64,000 nucleotides of DNA from Palsa-147 sp036513895 (GTDB lineage: Bacteria > Acidobacteriota > Terriglobia > Acidiferrales > UBA7541). Made by a program: the position numbers and the translations under genes. Position 1 is the stretch's first letter, and the number at the start of each line of letters is the position of its first letter. Of the stretch, positions 63,038-64,000 are shown in pieces. Below the pieces are notes generated by a model. That model ran no database searches. It was given only the letters and a program-made list of their open reading frames with translations, and was not told the origin of the DNA. The stretch covers positions 1 to 64,000 of the forward strand of contig DATBYF010000043.1 of assembly GCA_036513895.1 (NCBI GenBank), in the 5' to 3' direction.

Positions 63038-64000
63038 ATGCAAAACCACCCAACCACCCGCGCGCAAAAAATAATCCACCAAACACCTTTGATTTTGTGC
63101 GCCGCGCTCTGCGTAATCCTCGTAGCCTGCGGCTCAGTCAGCAGCGGCAAGGGCGGTTCATCCGGCGGGTCAGGCGGCGGAACTGGCGGCTCAGGGGGCG
63201 GCAGTGGAGGTGGTTCAGGCGGCGGCAGCGGCGGAGGTTCTGGCGGCAGCTCCGGAGTAGCAATCACCCCGCAGGGCGCCGACGTCCGCGCCAGCGCCAC
63301 CCAACAATTTACAGCCACCGTAACCGGAGCGCCAAACAACAACGTCGCATGGTCAGTTAATGGGATTGTCGGCGGCGCGGCCGCCACAGGCACGATCAAC
63401 ACCGCCGGCCTCTATATCGCCCCAGCCAGCGTGCCCAATCCAAATTCCGTAACGATTCAGGCGGCCAGCACGAGCGATTCATCGCTCACCAGCACCGTCA
63501 CCGTGGATGTCCTAAATGCGATTCCCTCAATCGCCAGCATCGCACCATCATCAATCAACACTGGCGCATTCTCGCTCGTCGTCACCGGAACAAATTTCGT
63601 TTCCGGCGCGCAAGTAATGCTCGCTAGCTCAGCGCTCGCCACATCGTTCGTCTCGGCCACGCAATTGACCGCGACAGGCACGGCCACCTCCGCGGGAAAT
63701 TTTGCCATCACCGTCGTAAATCCCGATCCCGGCAGCGCCACTTCCAACAGCGTCAACTTACAGGTCAATTCAACCGCCCCTCCCAGCGCGTGCAGCGGAA
63801 TCAGCCTCGGGCAAGGCGCCAGCCTGAACGGCTTCATTCCCTTCCCAGCCGACAACGCGTGGAACACTAATATTTCCGCCGCACCGGTCGATCCGAATTC
63901 CGCTGCCATCATTAATTTCATCGGCCCAAGCATCGTTCTTCATCCGGATTTCGGCTCGGGTGAGTATGACGGTAGCTCGATCGGCATTCCGTACGTAGTC
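63038..64000 (+). CDS. large secreted lipoprotein, 5' part (Gly/Ser linker, Ig-like and IPT/TIG-like domains)
   Basis: Open for 321 codons to the window edge. It begins MQNHPTTRAQKIIHQ, with a hydrophobic stretch and lipobox LVACGS, followed by a 40-residue linker made almost only of Gly and Ser. Next comes an Ig-like block (VAITPQGADVRASATQQFTA, WSVNGIVGG) and an IPT/TIG-like domain (SIAPSSINTGAFSLVVTGTN). The last residues (FPADNAWNTNISAAPVDPNS) resemble the start of a large acidobacterial surface domain. The ribosome-binding site is weak, so the start is uncertain. Confidence 0.75.
   Translation, partial: MQNHPTTRAQKIIHQTPLILCAALCVILVACGSVSSGKGGSSGGSGGGTGGSGGGSGGGSGGGSGGGSGGSSGVAITPQGADVRASATQQFTATVTGAPNNNVAWSVNGIVGGAAATGTINTAGLYIAPASVPNPNSVTIQAASTSDSSLTSTVTVDVLNAIPSIASIAPSSINTGAFSLVVTGTNFVSGAQVMLASSALATSFVSATQLTATGTATSAGNFAITVVNPDPGSATSNSVNLQVNSTAPPSACSGISLGQGASLNGFIPFPADNAWNTNISAAPVDPNSAAIINFIGPSIVLHPDFGSGEYDGSSIGIPYVV

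Noticed and set aside
62992..63402. Minus-strand Pro-rich ORF (PPPEPPLPP pattern)
   Set aside because: It is the antisense of the Gly/Ser linker of the plus-strand lipoprotein gene.
1..64000. CRISPR array or rRNA genes
   Set aside because: No regularly spaced repeats of 25-40 bases and no rRNA-like sequence were seen; the repeats present are dispersed hairpins and the 100-bp direct repeat.

Overview
The window looks like a chromosomal piece of an acidobacterium (Terriglobia-like) of moderately high GC. The evidence is taxonomic inference from gene content: a 1,160-residue Oar-like TonB-dependent receptor with an N-terminal carboxypeptidase-regulatory domain, paired DUF507 genes, a CadC-type wHTH/TM regulator, a TPR-CHAT protein, BshB1 (bacillithiol), Rhs fragments of acidobacterial style and many short REP-like hairpins. 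No database search was possible, so family names rest on motif recognition.

Layout. 0.2-3.1 kb: a minus-strand pyridoxal-phosphate operon (MocR/PdxR-type regulator, hotdog thioesterase, pdxS). 3.2-9.0 kb: acyl/benzoate-CoA ligase, two overlapping hypotheticals, an MBL hydrolase, ygfZ and a solitary nuoB. 9.2-15.8 kb: zinc alcohol dehydrogenase, xdhC plus a MobA-like transferase (molybdenum-enzyme maturation), a variant NifU/IscU scaffold, an OmpA/PEGA protein, a BtuF-like binding protein and a NUDIX hydrolase. 15.9-22.1 kb: pdhA-pdhB, an SDR, bshB1, an M48 protease and two DUF507 genes. 22.1-31.5 kb: a secreted beta-propeller protein bracketed by a duplicated tRNA-Val locus, an esterase, a truncated CadC-like regulator and the TonB receptor.

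31.7-46.9 kb is the accessory part. A 46-bp repeat of the tRNA-Asp 3' end, with copies exactly 9,400 bp apart, bounds an integrative island. It holds a tyrosine integrase broken by one in-frame stop, a small KGG protein, an excisionase-CHC2-DUF3631 replication module, a Cys-rich/HTH gene pair, a HEPN-domain protein and an HGGxSTG protein. Directly beyond it lies a repeat-rich block of Rhs remnants: two paralogous cassettes, each an orphan Rhs C-terminal tip followed immediately by a six-TM membrane protein, embedded in an exact 100-bp repeat and fused to a RAYT transposase fragment. A decayed third tRNA-Asp end at 46.8 kb closes this block. I consider the tip/membrane-protein pair and the HEPN cargo the best candidates for an undescribed system.

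47.9-64 kb: a sigma-54 response regulator convergent with a hybrid histidine kinase/response regulator pair, then surface and secreted proteins: a TPR-CHAT protease-like protein, an OmpA/Ig-like barrel protein, an ice-binding-like lipoprotein with five Ig-like repeats, and the start of a Gly/Ser-linker lipoprotein that runs off the window.
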